Of a stretch of 10,029 nt of DNA, positions 7,462 through 10,029 are shown piece by piece. The position numbers and the translations under genes were made by a program. The stretch spans positions 1-10,029 of the forward strand of contig JBEKDJ010000185.1 of NCBI GenBank assembly GCA_050014415.1. The letters are read 5' to 3'. The notes under the pieces were generated by a model. That model ran no database searches and was not told the origin of the DNA. It saw only the letters and a program-made list of their open reading frames with translations. This DNA comes from JBEKDJ01 sp050014415 (GTDB lineage Bacteria; Desulfobacterota; BSN033; UBA1163). Every line of letters begins with the position of its first letter. Within the stretch, counting starts at the first letter, position 1.

Positions 7462-7507
7462 GGGAGGGACTGAAGATGATTATTAGTCATCATCTCCAGT
7501 CCCCTCC
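7462..7507 (-). repeat. Long intergenic hairpin between the binding protein and AOR
   Basis: GGGACTG and CAGTCCC pair, then after one mismatch AGATGAT pairs with ATCATCT, leaving an 8-base loop. Beyond one bulged C the outer bases GGA/TCC also pair. There is no T-run after it on either strand, so it is not a classic terminator. In binding-protein operons such a stem often shields the 3' end of the abundant binding-protein mRNA or partly stops transcription. That role here is inference. Confidence 0.6.
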
Positions 7508-7531
7508 TCTGCTGGTTCCAAGCTCACTTCA

Positions 7532-8857
7532 TTACTTGTAAGGGATGGGGAATATTGGTTTACTGGTCACCTTTATGAAGTCAAGGTGGGAGAAGACGAC
7601 AGGGCTTTCCCATACCCACGGCTTGTTGGTCTTCTGCCACTGGCCAAAGGCGAGCGGCTCATAAGTAAAGTGGTTCTCATCAAATTTGACACGATGCATA
7701 ATTGTTATTAAATCGGTTTGAGCCAGGGCAGCATTAACTTTCTCACTGTCCAGTGAGCCGGCCCTTTCAATGGCGTCAATCAAGACTTGAATTGAGCGAT
7801 AGCCTGATCCGATACAGCGGTTTAATGGTTTGCCGGACTCTTTAGTCCATTTTTGGGTGAGTGATTGTAGAGTTGCGCCACCAATTCCCTTGGAACCTTG
7901 CATTGATGGGTCACCCCATATCTCGCAACCGATACCAAGTGGTAGGTCACCACCCCAGGATGCTACATCTTCAGTGAACATTGCTCCTCTACCAATGGAA
8001 GCCATCTTAGTCTTAAAACCCAGTGCCGAACATTGTTTCAGCAGTGTTCCGACAAAGGGGCCAGGAGCATTCCCCCAAAGTATTTCACACTTATTGTCCT
8101 TCCATTGTTTTATGATAGACGTAAAGTCCGTCGTTTCCATAGGCACGAGGCCCAACTTTTTGTCTACCCCGATCACATCATAACCCCAGTCTTTTAGTGC
8201 TCTGGAGAACAACCCATACCAGCCAATGCCATCAGGATCATCGGATGCGAAGATGGCGACTTTCTTGTTAGTCTTACCTCCGAACAGATCCAGTGAACCC
8301 CTCCAATTATCCATTACCGTATATCCAGGCTTAGCAAAAATGGAGCCCGCTGGAGCAGGTGTGGCTATGGGAAATCCAAAAGCCCAGGTGTATTTCCAGT
8401 GCCCTTCAACTGTCTGCCGCATTGCCATCCAGGGTTCCATTGGGCCGGCCGCAGTAACGTATGGGACCTTATAACGGTCGGCTGCAGTAGATATTTGAGG
8501 GGGCATGATCGGTGTTTCACCACCTTGGCAAAGGAAGTGTACCTTATCGCTAACAATCAGGCTTTCAGCAAGGGTCCCAGCCTTGAGTGGATCGCTCTCG
8601 CTGTTAACGACTATAAGCTTAATAGGTAATTTCTTCCCGTACTCCTTGACATATACCCCACCTTGTTTGTTAATATCATCAACGGCTGCCTTCATCCCAA
8701 ATACTTGACCCTGGCCAAAACCGGCAAACATGCCGGTTAACGAGGCAGGGTTACCGACAAGAATTTCAGCCGGTGCAGCTGACTCAGCATAACGAACGAA
8801 AAAAGACAATGTGATTAGTGTTAAAAGTATCAAACCAAAGAATACCCTTTTTTTCAT
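7532..8857 (-). CDS. livK: Periplasmic substrate-binding protein of a branched-chain amino acid type ABC transporter
   Basis: The solute-binding component (Peripla_BP_6, type I fold) that delivers ligand to the LivHM channel. The 441-residue precursor starts MKKRVFFGLILLTLITLSFF and has a likely Sec cleavage near YAESA/AP. No lipobox cysteine is present, so it should be free in a periplasm. The mature start ILVGNPASLTGMFAGFGQGQ is typical, as are AAVDDINKQGG, DPLKAGTLAESLIV and VAIFASDDPDGIGWYG. It ends KPIFPIPYK and is full length; about 440 residues is long for LivK but normal for the large anaerobe subgroup. ATG 8857 has GGGGG 8 bases upstream. It is separated from livG by the AOR gene, but a second binding-protein remnant sits next to livG, so which one served this transporter is open. 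The ligand is not necessarily an amino acid. Confidence 0.9.
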   Translation of the reverse strand: MKKRVFFGLILLTLITLSFFVRYAESAAPAEILVGNPASLTGMFAGFGQGQVFGMKAAVDDINKQGGVYVKEYGKKLPIKLIVVNSESDPLKAGTLAESLIVSDKVHFLCQGGETPIMPPQISTAADRYKVPYVTAAGPMEPWMAMRQTVEGHWKYTWAFGFPIATPAPAGSIFAKPGYTVMDNWRGSLDLFGGKTNKKVAIFASDDPDGIGWYGLFSRALKDWGYDVIGVDKKLGLVPMETTDFTSIIKQWKDNKCEILWGNAPGPFVGTLLKQCSALGFKTKMASIGRGAMFTEDVASWGGDLPLGIGCEIWGDPSMQGSKGIGGATLQSLTQKWTKESGKPLNRCIGSGYRSIQVLIDAIERAGSLDSEKVNAALAQTDLITIMHRVKFDENHFTYEPLAFGQWQKTNKPWVWESPVVFSHLDFIKVTSKPIFPIPYK

Positions 8858-8981
8858 TTGTTTTTCCCCCTTTCTGAAACATCTTCAAGCTCTATTAGGT
8901 CCTGTTATAATGAATTCTCACATTGGTTCTCACCTGCCTAAGAAAACAATATCTTTACATTCTTTTTTTTTTAATTTGCTG

Positions 8982-8991
8982 CACCTCCTTT
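8982..8991 (-). promoter_or_regulatory. Orphan strong Shine-Dalgarno without a proper start codon
   Basis: AAAGGAGGTG on the minus strand is the strongest ribosome-binding sequence in the window. Six bases downstream stands ATT, followed by AAA AAA AAA AGA ATG TAA, so only a five-codon frame could be made even from an ATT start. The only ATG nearby is followed at once by TAA. It may be a remnant of a lost gene start or part of a translated leader. Confidence 0.4.
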
Positions 8992-9148
8992 CTTAATGCG
9001 ACGATTGGTCTTAACTCCTTCTTCTCGCTCAAGATCTCTGATGCGGTAGTTCGTGGTTTCTTCAATTCATTAGTACTTTGTTACAATACCATCACAAAAC
9101 TATCAATTGAGTAGGTTCTCTTCAGATATCACTCCCCTGCCCCCCTAT

Positions 9149-9190
9149 AAACAGCCTGTGTCATAATTCAGGATAGGTAGAGAGCTGTTT
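9149..9190 (-). repeat. Inverted repeat just after etfA, possible 3' hairpin
   Basis: AAACAGC (9190-9184) and GCTGTTT (9155-9149) can pair across 28 bases, and CCTG/CAGG inside can extend the inner side. No T-run follows, so termination is not well supported. Confidence 0.25.
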
Positions 9191-9195
9191 TCTAA

Positions 9196-10029
9196 TCATT
9201 TGGCCCTAAACTCCTTAACCTTCTCAATAAATGACGGCAGAATCTGATTCCAGTCCCCCACGGCCCCAAAATGGGCTACGTTGAATATATTGGCTTCAGG
9301 GTCACGATTAATCGCAACTATGGTTTTAGCACTTGAGCAGCCAGCTAAATGCTGATTCGCGCCAGAGATGGCAATAGCAAAATAGAGCTCAGGAGTGACA
9401 ACTTTTCTCGTGAGCCCGATTTGTATCGTGGCTGGTACCCAACCACTATCGCATGGTGGTCGTGTGGCTCCGACAGCACCTCTCAAGAGCTCGGCGAGCT
9501 CTTCGAGCTGTTTGAACCCGTCAGGGCCACCTATGCCTCTGCCTCCGCTCACGATTATGTGAGCATCCTCAAGTTTGATTCCAGGCGTTTCTTGTTTGAC
9601 TCTGTTTATGATCTTGGTTCTTACCATGCTGGGGTTTATGGTAACGGTGAACGTTATGATCTCCCCCTTTCTTGTATCGTCACGTACAAGCGATGACATT
9701 ACCTTTCGTCTCACCGTTGCCATCTGGGGTAACGTTTTACACATCATAGTGGCTAAGGCATTACCACCATAAACGGGACGGGTTTGCTGCAGTAATTTGC
9801 TCTCGGGATCAATCTTCAGGTCGATACAATCTGTGGATAACCCTGTTCTCAGCCTGAAAGCCAAACGAGGGGCAAGATCACGTCCGATATCATTCTGCCC
9901 GAATAATAGAAATGCCTATGCATTTGACTCCTAATAAGATCTGCGATATATTCTTGGGCGGGTGGATAAATGCCCAAGAAATACAAAGAGCGTAGTTTGA
10001 TAGAGTTCCAAAAGGAATTTCCAGATAAC
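9196..10029 (-). pseudogene. etfA: Electron transfer flavoprotein alpha subunit, 3' part, frameshifted
   Basis: The FAD-binding subunit of ETF, which passes electrons between acyl-CoA dehydrogenase-type flavoproteins and a quinone reductase or ferredoxin. The in-frame part begins after a TAG at 9918-9916 as AFLLFGQNDIGRDLAPRLAF and continues with TGLSTDCIDLKID, VYGGNALATMM, then the C-terminal FAD domain: IIVSGGRGIGGPDGFKQLEE, GAVGATRPPCDSGWVP, LYFAIAISGANQHLAG and INRDPEANIFNVAHFGAVGD. These are diagnostic EtfA motifs. Upstream the coding sense appears in another frame as YPPAQEYIADLIRSQMH, which fits the region before the LFG segment. One base therefore seems lost at about 9912-9923. The remaining N-terminus lies outside the window. 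The stop at 9196 and the C-terminal length are normal. etfB would be expected next to it, beyond the right edge. Confidence 0.8.

Larger units (their letters stand above)
8858..9195. other. Intergenic leader of 338 bases between etfA and the binding protein
   Basis: No full gene is seen. The minus strand carries an orphan strong Shine-Dalgarno (8991-8982), a run of ten A's (8972-8963), a 36-codon frame (9065-8955, TTG start, no ribosome site), and an inverted repeat close to the etfA stop. A promoter for the binding protein should lie here. The best pair I find is TTGATA (9106-9101) and TAACAA (9083-9078) with a 17-base spacer, and it is weak. The leader is long enough for regulation, but no known riboswitch is recognised. 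Confidence 0.45.

Noticed and set aside
9196..9864. A complete gene starting at the codon read as Met at 9864
   Set aside because: The residues before it (GRDLAPRLAFRL) are conserved EtfA sequence, so this is inside the gene and not a true start.
1..10029. CRISPR array, tRNA or rRNA genes
   Set aside because: No regularly spaced repeats and no cloverleaf or ribosomal RNA sequence were seen on either strand.

Overview
All recognisable genes lie on the minus strand, so transcription runs from the high-coordinate end to the low end. In that order they are: the 3' part of etfA, a periplasmic substrate-binding protein (livK type), a tungsten aldehyde:ferredoxin oxidoreductase (AOR), the four membrane and ATPase subunits of a branched-chain amino acid (HAAT) type ABC transporter (livG, livF, livH, livM), a broken FAD-dependent oxidoreductase of the fumarate reductase/succinate dehydrogenase flavoprotein superfamily, and a possible partial gene at the left edge. 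No RNA gene, insertion sequence, CRISPR array or plus-strand gene is visible.

Organism (inference): AOR with ETF and a flavoprotein oxidoreductase points to an anaerobe. The binding protein has a plain Sec signal peptide without a lipobox cysteine, which fits a Gram-negative cell with a periplasm. GC content looks moderate. A Desulfobacterota-like sulfate reducer or syntroph is a reasonable guess, but nothing in the window proves it.

Region 1-1906: a 50-codon open frame (1-151) is coupled by TGATG to the end of the FAD gene. The FAD gene (151-1492) is in two frames, which join at about 1280-1290 where roughly 35-40 residues of the family are missing. A 414-base gap with one weak promoter candidate lies upstream of it. 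Region 1907-5268: a tight livG-livF-livH-livM cluster with gaps of 44, 11 and 7 bases. Region 5289-5452: the C-terminal end of a second binding protein, cut off and joined to the 3' end of the AOR gene. Region 5413-8857: AOR, a strong hairpin, and the intact binding protein. Region 8858-9195: a leader with an orphan Shine-Dalgarno and a hairpin. Region 9196-10029: etfA without its N-terminus, with a frameshift near 9912-9923.

Working together (inference): the ABC system would import a small organic acid or amphipathic compound. AOR would interconvert an acid and an aldehyde using ferredoxin, and the ETF and FAD enzyme would handle further redox steps. The ligand cannot be read from the sequence. 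The main surprise is that three separate lesions (binding-protein remnant, FAD gene deletion, etfA frameshift) occur in 10 kb, so the locus is either decaying and rearranged or carries consensus errors. No new defence or mobile system was found.
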